64,000 nucleotides of DNA from Helicobacter pylori Shi112. GTDB lineage: Bacteria > Campylobacterota > Campylobacteria > Campylobacterales > Helicobacteraceae. The notes beneath the pieces were generated by a model, which saw only the letters and a program-made list of their open reading frames with translations, searched no databases and was not told the origin of the DNA. Numbering within the stretch: the first letter of the stretch is position 1; each line of letters begins with the position of its first letter. Below, piece after piece: positions 1 to 8,794 of the stretch. The stretch covers positions 186,001 through 250,000 of the forward strand of contig NC_017741.1 in the NCBI RefSeq assembly GCF_000277405.1. The letters are read 5' to 3'. Made by a program: the position numbers and the translations under genes.

Positions 1-875
1 TCATAAGCGGGCATGAAGCGTCTGCCGAACTTGTCTCTTAAAACCCCGCCATCGCCCCTACAGCCTTCGGTCATTAAAATCCCGCTTGGCACTAAAGCGG
101 TAGGGTGGAATTGCACCGCTTCCATGTTGCCTAATTTAGCCACACCAGTTTCTAAAGCGCTCGCCGCCCCGGCTCCATCGCAAATCACGGCGTTAGTGGT
201 GTGTTTATACACGCGCCCATAACCTCCGGTAGCTAAAAGCGTGCCTTTAGAAACATACGCTGAAATTTCGCCTGTGATCAAATCCCTTACCACCGCCCCG
301 TAACATTTATTATCATGATGGATGAAAGCGAGCATGTCTTTTCTGTCTTGAATATCCACTTTGTGGTGTAAGGCTTCATTAGCGACCGCATAAAGCATGG
401 TATGCCCTGTAGCATCAGCCGTAAAACATGTGCGCCATTTTTTAGTGCCGCCAAAATCACGGCTTAGAATATAACCATGCCTGTCATCTCTTTCAGTGAT
501 CGTAACATGCTCACCATTGACGACCGCAGGCCTATCGCCCTTTTTAATCCTAGTCCAAGGCACCCCCCAACTGGCCAATTCCCTAATGGCTTTAGGAGCA
601 GTGGTTACAAACATTCTAGCCACTTGCTGATCGCATCCCCAATCGCTCCCCTTAACCGTGTCTAAAAAGTGCAAATCTTCATTATCGCCCTCGCTTTTTT
701 TAGCGTTCGCAAGACTCGCTTGCATGCCCCCTTGAGCGGCTGCAGAGTGCGAACGCCTGACAGGCACTAGGCTTAAAACGATGGTGTTTAAACCCTTTTG
801 TTTGCATGCGATACTAGCCCTTAACCCGGCCAATCCGCCTCCAATAATTAGCGCATCACAATATGTTATTTTCAT
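1..875 (-). CDS. frdA: Fumarate reductase flavoprotein subunit FrdA, N-terminal part
   Basis: The catalytic flavoprotein of quinol:fumarate reductase reduces fumarate to succinate on the cytoplasmic face of the inner membrane. The start is ATG at 875, giving [20 protein letters not shown], a classic dinucleotide-binding GxGxxG stretch. SHSAAAQGG follows near residue 45 and includes the His expected to carry covalent FAD. Further on, [20 protein letters not shown] fits the family. About 291 residues are visible; the family is about 700, so the rest lies outside the window to the left. It is 9 bp downstream of frdC in the same direction, as expected of the frdCAB operon. The identification is firm. 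Confidence 0.97.
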   Translation of the reverse strand, partial: MKITYCDALIIGGGLAGLRASIACKQKGLNTIVLSLVPVRRSHSAAAQGGMQASLANAKKSEGDNEDLHFLDTVKGSDWGCDQQVARMFVTTAPKAIRELASWGVPWTRIKKGDRPAVVNGEHVTITERDDRHGYILSRDFGGTKKWRTCFTADATGHTMLYAVANEALHHKVDIQDRKDMLAFIHHDNKCYGAVVRDLITGEISAYVSKGTLLATGGYGRVYKHTTNAVICDGAGAASALETGVAKLGNMEAVQFHPTALVPSGILMTEGCRGDGGVLRDKFGRRFMPAY

Positions 876-884
876 TTTCTACCC

Positions 885-1652
885 TTATTCTTTGTGGAAT
901 TTCCCATCAGCTTCTATGGCTTCTTGCATGGTTTTAATGCCATTGTCCTTATTTTCTAAACCTTTTTTAATGTAAGCCCCATAGGTGCAAAGCCCTAAAA
1001 CAATAAAAAACACGCTCATCGCCCATTTGACTTTCCTCAAGCCTTGAATGCTCACATTCTTAAACCACCCCCATTTAATCGCTAAGCGATACAACCCAAT
1101 AGAGCCATGCAATTCTACGGCAAACAATAAGAAAATATACAAAAGCCAAAAGTTTTGCGTTACAAAACGATAGCTTGAGCCATGAGGCCCGATACTTTCA
1201 GGCTCTGTGAGCATGACAAATAAGTGGATACTCGCTAAGAAAAACATCGCAAACCCGGTGAGGGCTTGAATAAACCACAAGCTCGTATCGCCATGTTTCA
1301 TCAAATGCTTATGGGTTTTAAAAACCTTGTATTGCCTGTAATTGATAGGGAATTTCCTTAGCGCCAAAAAAGCATGCACGACTAAAATAAGAATAATCCC
1401 TGTTGCAACCACGCTCACAATAGCCGGCTCGCCTGCTTTTAAAAACAAGCTCCCTTCAAAAAATTTTGCCACTTTATACATGGCTTCATCGCTAATCAAG
1501 ATGCTTGAGACCAAAAACATGTGCACTATCATAAAGAGCGCTAAAATCAATCCCGTAGCGCTCTGTAAAAAATCCAGCTTGGCATAAATACCGCTCTTTT
1601 TAAGCCCTTTGCTAGCGCCATAATAACCCTCTATAATCTCTTCTTGTTGCAT
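885..1652 (-). CDS. frdC: Fumarate reductase cytochrome b subunit FrdC
   Basis: A dihaem cytochrome b that anchors FrdAB in the inner membrane and oxidises menaquinol. The 255-residue product starts MQQEEIIEGYYG; the upstream in-frame ATG at 1751 was rejected because this start has an aggag Shine-Dalgarno and matches the family N-terminus. There are five hydrophobic segments. Histidines suited to haem or quinone sites occur in IVHMFLV, VVHAFLAL, KHLMKHGD, ASIHLFVM and ELHGSIGL. It is the first gene of the frd operon and is divergent from tpiA across about 210 bp. Confidence 0.96.
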   Translation of the reverse strand: MQQEEIIEGYYGASKGLKKSGIYAKLDFLQSATGLILALFMIVHMFLVSSILISDEAMYKVAKFFEGSLFLKAGEPAIVSVVATGIILILVVHAFLALRKFPINYRQYKVFKTHKHLMKHGDTSLWFIQALTGFAMFFLASIHLFVMLTEPESIGPHGSSYRFVTQNFWLLYIFLLFAVELHGSIGLYRLAIKWGWFKNVSIQGLRKVKWAMSVFFIVLGLCTYGAYIKKGLENKDNGIKTMQEAIEADGKFHKE

Positions 1653-1822
1653 AAAAACTGCTCCTAAAAACTCTAAAATTAACCTGAATCGCTTGACGCA
1701 AAAACACTGCCTTAATTTTACTACATTTGAAATAATTTTTCTTATAAACAAAACCTAAATTGAGAAAAAATGCAATTCAAGGGGGCTATTGTTTAAAATT
1801 TACATTTTTTAACGCTATTAGA

Positions 1823-1828
1823 TATAAT
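1823..1828 (+). promoter_or_regulatory. Candidate -10 element for tpiA
   Basis: TATAAT preceded by ga and lying 38 bp before the tpiA ATG. H. pylori housekeeping promoters typically have a clear -10 and a poorly conserved -35, which fits. It could drive tpiA-fabI-lpxD. Confidence 0.6.
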
Positions 1829-1865
1829 AAGGGATAGTTACCACCTATAAAATAAGGATCATTCA

Positions 1866-2570
1866 ATGACAAAAATTGCTATGGCTAATTTTAAATCCGC
1901 TATGCCTATTTTTAAAAGCCATGCGTATTTAGAAGAATTAGAAAAGACTTTAAAACCGCAGCATTTTGATAGGGTGTTTGTATTCCCTGATTTTTTGGGG
2001 TTATTGCCTAATTCGTTTTTGCATTTCACTTTAGGGGCGCAAAACGCTTACCCTAGAGATTGTGGGGCTTTTACCGGTGAAATCACTTCACAGCATTTAG
2101 AAGAACTCAAAATCAACACGCTTTTAATAGGGCATAGCGAGAGGCGATTGCTTTTAAAGGAAAGCCCTAGCTTTTTGAAAGAAAAGTTTGATTTTTTTAA
2201 AAGTAAAAATTTTAAAATTGTCTATTGCATTGGCGAAGAATTAACGACCAGAGAAAAGGGTTTTAAGGCTGTAAAGGAATTTTTAAACGAGCAATTAGAA
2301 AATATTGATCTTAATTATCCTAATTTAGTGGTGGCGTATGAGCCTATTTGGGCGATTGGCACAAAAAAGAGCGCTTCTTTAGAAGAGATTTATCTCACGC
2401 ATGGTTTTTTAAAGCAAATTTTAAATCAAAAAACGCCCTTGTTGTATGGGGGGAGCGTGAATGCGCAAAACGCTAAAGAAATTTTAGGGATTGATAGCGT
2501 GGATGGCTTGTTGATCGGGAGCGCGTCTTTGGAATTAGAAAATTTTAAAACAATCATTTCATTTTTATAA
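1866..2570 (+). CDS. tpiA: Triosephosphate isomerase
   Basis: Interconverts dihydroxyacetone phosphate and glyceraldehyde 3-phosphate in the cytoplasm. The 234-residue protein shows all TIM landmarks: N and K in MANFKSAMP, the catalytic His in LIGHSERR, the catalytic Glu in [11 protein letters not shown], and the phosphate-binding YGGSVNAQN loop near the end. It is slightly shorter than the usual 250 residues, as is normal for epsilonproteobacterial forms. It is followed after 9 bp by fabI and then lpxD, probably one transcript; aaggatcattca precedes the ATG. Confidence 0.97.
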   Translation: MTKIAMANFKSAMPIFKSHAYLEELEKTLKPQHFDRVFVFPDFLGLLPNSFLHFTLGAQNAYPRDCGAFTGEITSQHLEELKINTLLIGHSERRLLLKESPSFLKEKFDFFKSKNFKIVYCIGEELTTREKGFKAVKEFLNEQLENIDLNYPNLVVAYEPIWAIGTKKSASLEEIYLTHGFLKQILNQKTPLLYGGSVNAQNAKEILGIDSVDGLLIGSASLELENFKTIISFL

Positions 2571-3407
<837 letters not shown>

Positions 3408-3416
3408 GGGGTATTG

Positions 3417-4427
3417 ATGAAATTAAGCGAATTGTTAAGCGCCTATTCTATTGAAACGGAATTTTCAAACGATTTTGAAGTGCATGCTTTAGCGGAATTG
3501 GATAAGGCCACGCCTAATGATATTAGCTATATTGACCAAGCGCGCTACCTTAAACTTTTAAAAGATTCAAAAGCCGGGGCGGTGTTTATCCGTAAAAAAG
3601 AATCTTCTAAAGTGCCAAAACACATGCAAGCTTTAATCGTGGATAACCCGCATCTAGCCTTTGCTAAAGCTTCGCATGCCTTTAAAATCCCTTTTTTTAA
3701 AAACCCAGAAAGCGTGAATGAGCCTAAACATTTTAAAAAAGTAACGATCATGCCTAATGTTATAATTGGAGAGGGCGTAGAAATTGGCGAAAACTCTTTG
3801 ATTTATCCGGGCGTGGTGATCGCTGATGGGGTCAAAATCGGTAAAAATTGTATTTTGTATCCTCGTGTGATTTTGTATCAAAACACGATTTTAGAAGACA
3901 ATGTTACTATCCATGCAGGCAGTGTGATTGGAGGCGATGGCTTTGGTTATGCACACACCGCTTTAGGAGAGCATGTCAAAATTGAGCATGTGGGGATTGT
4001 TAGGATTCAAAAAAATGTAGAAATTGGAGCTAACACGGCGATTGATAGGGCGGTGTTTGGTGAGACTTTGATTAAAGAGGGCGTTAAGGTTGATAACCTG
4101 GTTCAAATCGGGCATAATTGCGTTTTAGGCGAGCACAGCATCGTTGTTTCTCAAGTGGGCTTGAGCGGCTCTACAACCACTGGCCGTAATGTGGTTTTTG
4201 GCGGGCAAGTGGGCATTGGGGGGCATTTGCATGTGGGCGAATTCACTCAAATTGGAGGTAAAAGCGCGGTGGGTAAAGACTTGCCCCCTAACACTAATTT
4301 TGCCGGAGCGATCCCTGCTATGGAAATCCATGAATGGCACCATTTCCTGGCTCATTTAAGAACGAATTTTAGAAAACAGCAAAAAACGAGTTTGTTGCAA
4401 AAAGCTAAAGGGTTTTTTAAGTCTTAA
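3417..4427 (+). CDS. lpxD: UDP-3-O-(3-hydroxyacyl)glucosamine N-acyltransferase LpxD
   Basis: Transfers a hydroxyacyl chain from ACP to UDP-3-O-acylglucosamine in lipid A synthesis. The 336 residues comprise an N-terminal uridine-binding domain, then a left-handed beta-helix of hexapeptide repeats (for example IGEGVEIGENSLIYPG and IGKNCILYPR). The catalytic His region follows (GGDGFGYAHT, IGHNCVLGEH), then a C-terminal helix beginning near EIHEWHHFLAHL. I use the ATG at 3417 with aaggggt upstream rather than the TTG three bases earlier. Its 3' end is directly next to the prophage attachment core. Confidence 0.97.
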   Translation: MKLSELLSAYSIETEFSNDFEVHALAELDKATPNDISYIDQARYLKLLKDSKAGAVFIRKKESSKVPKHMQALIVDNPHLAFAKASHAFKIPFFKNPESVNEPKHFKKVTIMPNVIIGEGVEIGENSLIYPGVVIADGVKIGKNCILYPRVILYQNTILEDNVTIHAGSVIGGDGFGYAHTALGEHVKIEHVGIVRIQKNVEIGANTAIDRAVFGETLIKEGVKVDNLVQIGHNCVLGEHSIVVSQVGLSGSTTTGRNVVFGGQVGIGGHLHVGEFTQIGGKSAVGKDLPPNTNFAGAIPAMEIHEWHHFLAHLRTNFRKQQKTSLLQKAKGFFKS

Positions 4428-4431
4428 AGAA

Positions 4432-4446
4432 TGAAATAAGCTATAA
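4432..4446 (+). repeat. Left prophage attachment core (attL), 15-bp direct repeat
   Basis: TGAAATAAGCTATAA occurs here, five bases after the lpxD stop codon, and again at 16920-16934 just upstream of metK. Everything between the copies is phage-like or IS607. Joining the outer flanks through one copy yields a compact lpxD-metK spacer with a complete metK -10 element. This identifies the repeat as the integration core. Confidence 0.8.
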
Positions 4447-4910
4447 CCACGCCATCGCAAAAAAAACACCCACAAGCCCAAAAACACGCTATAAATCTTT
4501 TTAGGTTTTTAGCTTTTTGTATGTCTCAAAAAACATATTCTAAAAGAATACTTCAATTATAGTCCTTTTTTGGCTTGCTTGTCAAGTGCCTTTAAACATG
4601 CTTAGCAAAGGCGTATATATGTTATAGCGTGCGTTTTGTTTTTCTTTTTGTATGATTTTTAAACATACTTAAATTTTTTAACATTTTAAAAATATTAAAA
4701 AAACTTGAATAATTTAACATAAATTAAAAATACACAAAAAAACAAATATTTTTTTTTAAATCGTTTCAAAATCAAAAAACAATTGAAATCAAAAAACAAT
4801 TGAAATCAAAAAACAATTGAAATCAAAAAACACTAATTGAAATTTAAAAACACTAATTGAAATCAAAAAAATAAGTTTTAAAAATCTTTGTAGAATAACT
4901 AGGGGCTAGG
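4447..4910. other. Left terminal non-coding segment of the prophage, AT-rich
   Basis: About 460 bp without a credible gene, from the attL core to the left end of IS607. It contains a 15-nt sequence (TTTTTAGGTTTTTAG, 4498-4512) that recurs exactly at 16884-16898 near attR and may be an integrase arm site. It also holds a cluster of short direct repeats at 4771-4870. It is presumably the far end of the phage genome, left when the late genes were lost. Confidence 0.6.
4771..4870 (+). repeat. Iteron-like array of AATTGAAATCAAAAAA repeats
   Basis: Three adjacent copies of a 17-nt unit built on CAATTGAAATCAAAAAA are followed by two 20-nt units that begin CACTAATTGAAAT. A further partial copy sits at the left edge. 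Identical spacing and orientation suggest a protein-binding array or replication-associated iterons. The extreme A richness could also reflect simple slippage. Confidence 0.7.
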
Positions 4911-4998
4911 GTTACAAACAGAAACTAAAATCCTATAATAACCTATAAAATACTATAATTTTTGTATAGGTTATTAAGTTTTGTGTTATACTGCTTGC

Positions 4999-5652
4999 AT
5001 GAATAAAAGAATGCTATCAATCGGTCAAGCGAGTAAGCTTTTGGGTGTAACTATCCAAACCTTACGCAATTGGGATAAAAAAGATTTGTTAAAACCTGAT
5101 GAACTCACTAAAGGCGGTGAAAGGCGTTACAAGTTAGAAAGTTTAAGGCGTATCAATAGAAACGCAGTCTTTAATCAAGATGAATTAAAAACAATAGCTT
5201 ATGCTAGAGTAAGCTCGCATGACCAACAAGAGGATTTAATCAGACAAGTTCAAGTTTTAGAGCTTTATTGCGCTAGATGCGGCTTTAACTATGAAGTGAT
5301 ACAAGATTTAGGGAGTGGCATGAACTACTATAAAAAAGGCTTAACCAAGCTTTTAAACTTAATCTTAGACAATCAAGTCAAGCGCCTTGTATTAACGCAT
5401 AAAGACAGATTATTACGCTTTGGAGCTGAATTGGTATTCAGTATTTGTGAAGCTAAAGAAGTAGAAGTGGTTATCATCAATAAGGGTGATGAGAATGTGA
5501 GGTTTGAAGAAGAATTAGCCAAAGATGTTTTAGAAATTATAACCGTCTTTAGCGCTAGATTGTATGGCTCTAGGTCTAAGAAAAACAAAAAACTCTTAGA
5601 TGAAATGCAAGAAGTCATAACTAACAATGTCAGCTATCTCAATCACGCATAA
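4999..5652 (+). CDS. tnpA: IS607 serine recombinase TnpA (OrfA)
   Basis: The transposase of IS607 catalyses integration through a covalent phosphoserine intermediate. It has 217 residues from MNKRMLSIGQ; an upstream non-ATG start is less likely. The order is an N-terminal MerR-type helix-turn-helix (SIGQASKLLGVTIQTLRNWDKKDLL, roughly 5-30), then a resolvase catalytic domain with the nucleophilic Ser in IAYARVSSHDQQEDLIRQ. The downstream arginines lie in THKDRLLRFG. The C-terminus has basic helices. A TTATACT -10-like element lies 12 bp upstream of the start. Translation of copy B is identical. Confidence 0.95.
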   Translation: MNKRMLSIGQASKLLGVTIQTLRNWDKKDLLKPDELTKGGERRYKLESLRRINRNAVFNQDELKTIAYARVSSHDQQEDLIRQVQVLELYCARCGFNYEVIQDLGSGMNYYKKGLTKLLNLILDNQVKRLVLTHKDRLLRFGAELVFSICEAKEVEVVIINKGDENVRFEEELAKDVLEIITVFSARLYGSRSKKNKKLLDEMQEVITNNVSYLNHA

Positions 5653-6886
5653 AATCGCTTTAAAGCCTAATAACAAGCATATTACTTACTTTAAAAAAGC
5701 TTTTGGGTGCGCTAGGTTCGCTTATAATTGGGGGTTAGCTAAATGGAAAGAAAACTACCAACTGGGTATTAAAACTAACCATCTACAGCTTAAAAAAGAA
5801 TTTAACGCTCTTAAAAAATCGCAATTTAATTTCGTTTATGAAGTAACTAAATACGCCACCCAACAGCCTTTTATCCACTTAAATCTAGCCTTTAATAAGT
5901 TTTTTAGGGATTTGAAAAAAGGTTTAGTGAGTTACCCTAAATTTAAAAAGAAAAGAGAGTTTCAAGGTTCTTTTTATATAGGGGGCGACCAAATTAAAAT
6001 CATTCAAACAGCTAATACTGGTTATTTAAAAATACCTAACTTACCACCAATCAAACTCACTGAAAAACTAAGATTTCAAGGCAAAATCAATAACGCTACC
6101 ATCACTCAAAAGGGCGATCATTTCTATGTTTCAATCTCTTGTGGTGTTGATGAGAGTGAATACAAACGAACCCATAAACTCCAAGAGAGTCATAATAAAC
6201 TAGGGGTTGATATAGGGATTAAATCCTTTGTGAGTTTGTCTAATGGCTTAAATATCTATGCCCCTAAGCCCTTAGATAAGCTTACTAGAAAGCTTGTAAG
6301 AATTAGCAGACAACTGAGTAAAAAAATCCACCCAAAAACCAAAGGGGATAAAACCAAGAAATCTAATAATTACTTAAAGCATTCTAAAAAGCTTACCCAC
6401 TTGCATGAAAAAATCGCTAACATCAGACTTGATTTTTTACACAAGCTCACAAGCTCTCTTATAAGACACTCAAACTCGTTTTGTTTAGAGAGTTTGAAAG
6501 TCAAAAACATGTTTAAAAATCACAGGTTGGCTAAATCTTTAAGCGATGTTTCTATGTCTGTGTTTAACACGCTATTAGAGTATAAAGCTAAATACTCTAA
6601 TAAAGAAATTCTAAGAGCTGACACTTACTATCCAAGCTCTAAGACTTGTTCTAATTGTCAAAAGGTTAAACAAGATTTAAAACTTAAAGATAGGATTTAT
6701 CAATGCCTAGAGTGTGGCTTTGAATTAGATAGAGATATAAACGCTGCTATCAATCTTTTAAAGCATTTAGTAGGTAGAGTTACTGCCGAATTTACGCCTA
6801 TGGACTTGACAGCTCTGTTGAATGATTTATCCAAAAATCGTTTAGCAACTAGCAAGGTTGAACTAGGAATACAACAAAAACCCTAA
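5627..6886 (+). CDS. tnpB: IS607 TnpB, RNA-guided nuclease (OrfB)
   Basis: A 419-residue TnpB, the family ancestral to Cas12. An N-terminal wedge-like domain precedes a split RuvC nuclease: the first Asp in GVDIGIKSFVSL, the Glu in SFCLESLKVK and the last Asp in ELDRDINAAINLL. A CxxC-x17-CxxC zinc finger lies between the last two (CSNC and CLEC). All catalytic residues look intact. TnpB is dispensable for IS607 transposition and is thought to cut empty donor sites to favour element retention. It overlaps the end of tnpA and is identical to the protein of copy B. Confidence 0.94.
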   Translation: MSAISITHKIALKPNNKHITYFKKAFGCARFAYNWGLAKWKENYQLGIKTNHLQLKKEFNALKKSQFNFVYEVTKYATQQPFIHLNLAFNKFFRDLKKGLVSYPKFKKKREFQGSFYIGGDQIKIIQTANTGYLKIPNLPPIKLTEKLRFQGKINNATITQKGDHFYVSISCGVDESEYKRTHKLQESHNKLGVDIGIKSFVSLSNGLNIYAPKPLDKLTRKLVRISRQLSKKIHPKTKGDKTKKSNNYLKHSKKLTHLHEKIANIRLDFLHKLTSSLIRHSNSFCLESLKVKNMFKNHRLAKSLSDVSMSVFNTLLEYKAKYSNKEILRADTYYPSSKTCSNCQKVKQDLKLKDRIYQCLECGFELDRDINAAINLLKHLVGRVTAEFTPMDLTALLNDLSKNRLATSKVELGIQQKP

Positions 6887-6908
6887 ATTAAGAGAATTTT
6901 ATAGCTCT

Positions 6909-8717
6909 TTATAGGATTTTATAGGTTTGTAGTAACGGGTTATAAACATTTTCTTCAATCTGCCTCAAAAAGCTTTTAGCTTGCGGATCGATCTCGCCTT
7001 GCGCTTTAAGATCGTTCAAAAACTTTTCAAGATTAGTCGCATCCTGCACGCTTTCTCTTAAATTCACCTTGTAGCTGTTATCGTATAGCTTTCCTATGAT
7101 TTCGTTCAAGGCTTTATCATAACTTTCCTTAGTGCCTTGTTCTAAATTATCAAAAACGCTTTTTATTTCATAATCTTTCAAATCAAACTGCTTTAAGGAT
7201 TTGGTTAAGTTCTCAGTCGTTTGGTTAAGAATGGATTTTAAACTAGCGTTAGCTTTAGGACTTAAATTAGCGGCTTCAACCAAAAACGCTAAAGTGTTAC
7301 CGGTTTCATCGCTTCGTATCGCTCTTATAAAGGCTTGTTGCTGTTCTTTGTGGTTGTCTAGCGTTAGGATTTCTTTCACTTTATCATAAGCGTTCAACTT
7401 GCTTTCATCGCCTTTAAAAACGCTCTTTATCTTCTCTCTTAAAAAGTCGTTAGCGTTGTTAGTGTTGATCTTGGTTTCACCACCAAATCGTGCGCTAAAT
7501 TCTTTTAAGGCTTGTTGCTGTTCTTTAGATAGCGTGGTTTCTATGATCTCGCTGGCGCGCTTGGCGTTACCGGTGAAAAAGTTTTTAGTGAATTGAAAAG
7601 GCATGCTCATCTCGGCTAATTTTAACGGCGCTTTAGCAAGCGGTTTTAAAACCTTACCGGCTCCTAACATAAGCGTATCAGTCGCTAACGATAAAGCTCC
7701 ATCACTTAACGCATGCCTTATGATTTCATCGGCTTTATTCTCTCGATCTAGCGCTAGATTAGTTATAATCGCATCCGTAGCCGCTCCTGTGGTCGCTCCT
7801 AAGGCTGCGCCTGCGATCGCTCCTCCGACTAATCCTAAAGCTCCGGCACTCTTTCCGTATTTAGCTCCTGCTAAACCACCGGTAACACTTCCTGCTATAG
7901 AAAACTTATTATTTAAAAGGCTTTGCGTGAAATTGTCTATAAAACCATCGTTAATTTTATAAACCTTATCGCCTTTGACTACAAAAGGTTCATTTTTTTC
8001 ATTGTAGATCACGCTGTCAAAATGATAGAGGTTTTTAGCGATCGTTTCAAAATCTTTCTTAGCTTTTTCTTGCGCTTCTTTATCTTCGCTAGTGAATAAG
8101 CTAAAAAAATCCTTGTTCTTGTCAATATTGCTAAAAGCTGAATAGGCTTTCTGTATTTCTTTTGTTATATCTTTGGCTTTTTCTTTTTCCTTGTATTCCT
8201 TAAGCTTATCCGCTTCGCTTGCACCTGTGATAAAATCCAGTGCATTATTAAAAAAACCATTATCATTATCTATTAGGTCCTTATCGCTTTTCGTGAGTTC
8301 TTGGCTGGTTTTCTTTAATATTTCTTTTCTTTGTAAGTCTTTTTGATAGTCTTCTTTGGCGATCTCGTTCTTGGTTTTAAGCGGATTAAAAAGGCTCGTT
8401 TCTGCGTTATTGTAATATTCATCTTTAAGCGCATTAGGTAAATCTTTAAAATCTAGCTTGTTGTCTATAGCTTGCGTTTTAAGGTCAGTTAGCTGTTTTT
8501 CTCGATCTTTGGCGTTTTGTGTTTGGTAACCTACAAAACCTCCTAACTTATCTAATAAACCTAATTCGGTGAGTTCTTTTGATTTTTGGTTGAGATCTAC
8601 AATAAGTTCTTTTCGTTTTTGTTCTAATTGTTCGGGCGTTAAAGTAGGATTTTTTAACGGATATAGCGGCGTGCTTGGTAAGTTTTTTAAGTCAATGTCC
8701 ATGTTTTCTGCTTGCAT
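6909..8717 (-). CDS. Prophage late protein with glycine-zipper region, C-terminus cut by IS607
   Basis: 602 residues as read, of which the last eight (LLQTYKIL) are encoded by the IS607 right end, so the phage gene has lost its 3' part. The N-terminal third is charged and helical. Residues about 275-320 form a long small-residue stretch with repeated GxxxG/AxxxG patterns (GGLAGAKYGKSAGALGLVGG). A second amphipathic part and charged helices follow. Membrane-inserting glycine zippers are seen in podovirus core or ejection proteins; that role is inference. I recognise no enzyme motif. aggataaaggc precedes the ATG. Confidence 0.85.
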   Translation of the reverse strand: MQAENMDIDLKNLPSTPLYPLKNPTLTPEQLEQKRKELIVDLNQKSKELTELGLLDKLGGFVGYQTQNAKDREKQLTDLKTQAIDNKLDFKDLPNALKDEYYNNAETSLFNPLKTKNEIAKEDYQKDLQRKEILKKTSQELTKSDKDLIDNDNGFFNNALDFITGASEADKLKEYKEKEKAKDITKEIQKAYSAFSNIDKNKDFFSLFTSEDKEAQEKAKKDFETIAKNLYHFDSVIYNEKNEPFVVKGDKVYKINDGFIDNFTQSLLNNKFSIAGSVTGGLAGAKYGKSAGALGLVGGAIAGAALGATTGAATDAIITNLALDRENKADEIIRHALSDGALSLATDTLMLGAGKVLKPLAKAPLKLAEMSMPFQFTKNFFTGNAKRASEIIETTLSKEQQQALKEFSARFGGETKINTNNANDFLREKIKSVFKGDESKLNAYDKVKEILTLDNHKEQQQAFIRAIRSDETGNTLAFLVEAANLSPKANASLKSILNQTTENLTKSLKQFDLKDYEIKSVFDNLEQGTKESYDKALNEIIGKLYDNSYKVNLRESVQDATNLEKFLNDLKAQGEIDPQAKSFLRQIEENVYNPLLQTYKIL

Positions 8718-8794
8718 GCCTTTATCCTAAAATGTTTTATTATGCATTTAAGCAAAATAACGGCTTGATTTTAAGGGTTAATTCTTTTTAAATT

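Larger units (their letters stand above)
4911..6936 (+). mobile_element. IS607, copy A (2026 bp)
   Basis: The left end GTTACAAACAG follows GG and the right end GTAGTAAC precedes GG, the GG-flanked target preference of IS607. It carries a serine recombinase (tnpA) and tnpB, overlapping by 26 bp, plus inverted CCTATAA motifs at the left end that are probably recombinase sites. Comparison with copy B at 52644-54669 fixes the ends: shared sequence stops at these points and both copies are 2026 bp. It is inserted in the prophage and abuts the truncated gene at 6909-8717. Confidence 0.92.

Noticed and set aside
4771-4870. CRISPR array
   Set aside because: The repeats are contiguous with no unique spacers of 30 or so bases, are very A-rich and have no cas genes nearby.
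6909-6936. LLQTYKIL as the natural C-terminus of the phage protein
   Set aside because: These codons lie in the IS607 right end, which is present in the same form in virB4, so they are acquired, not native.
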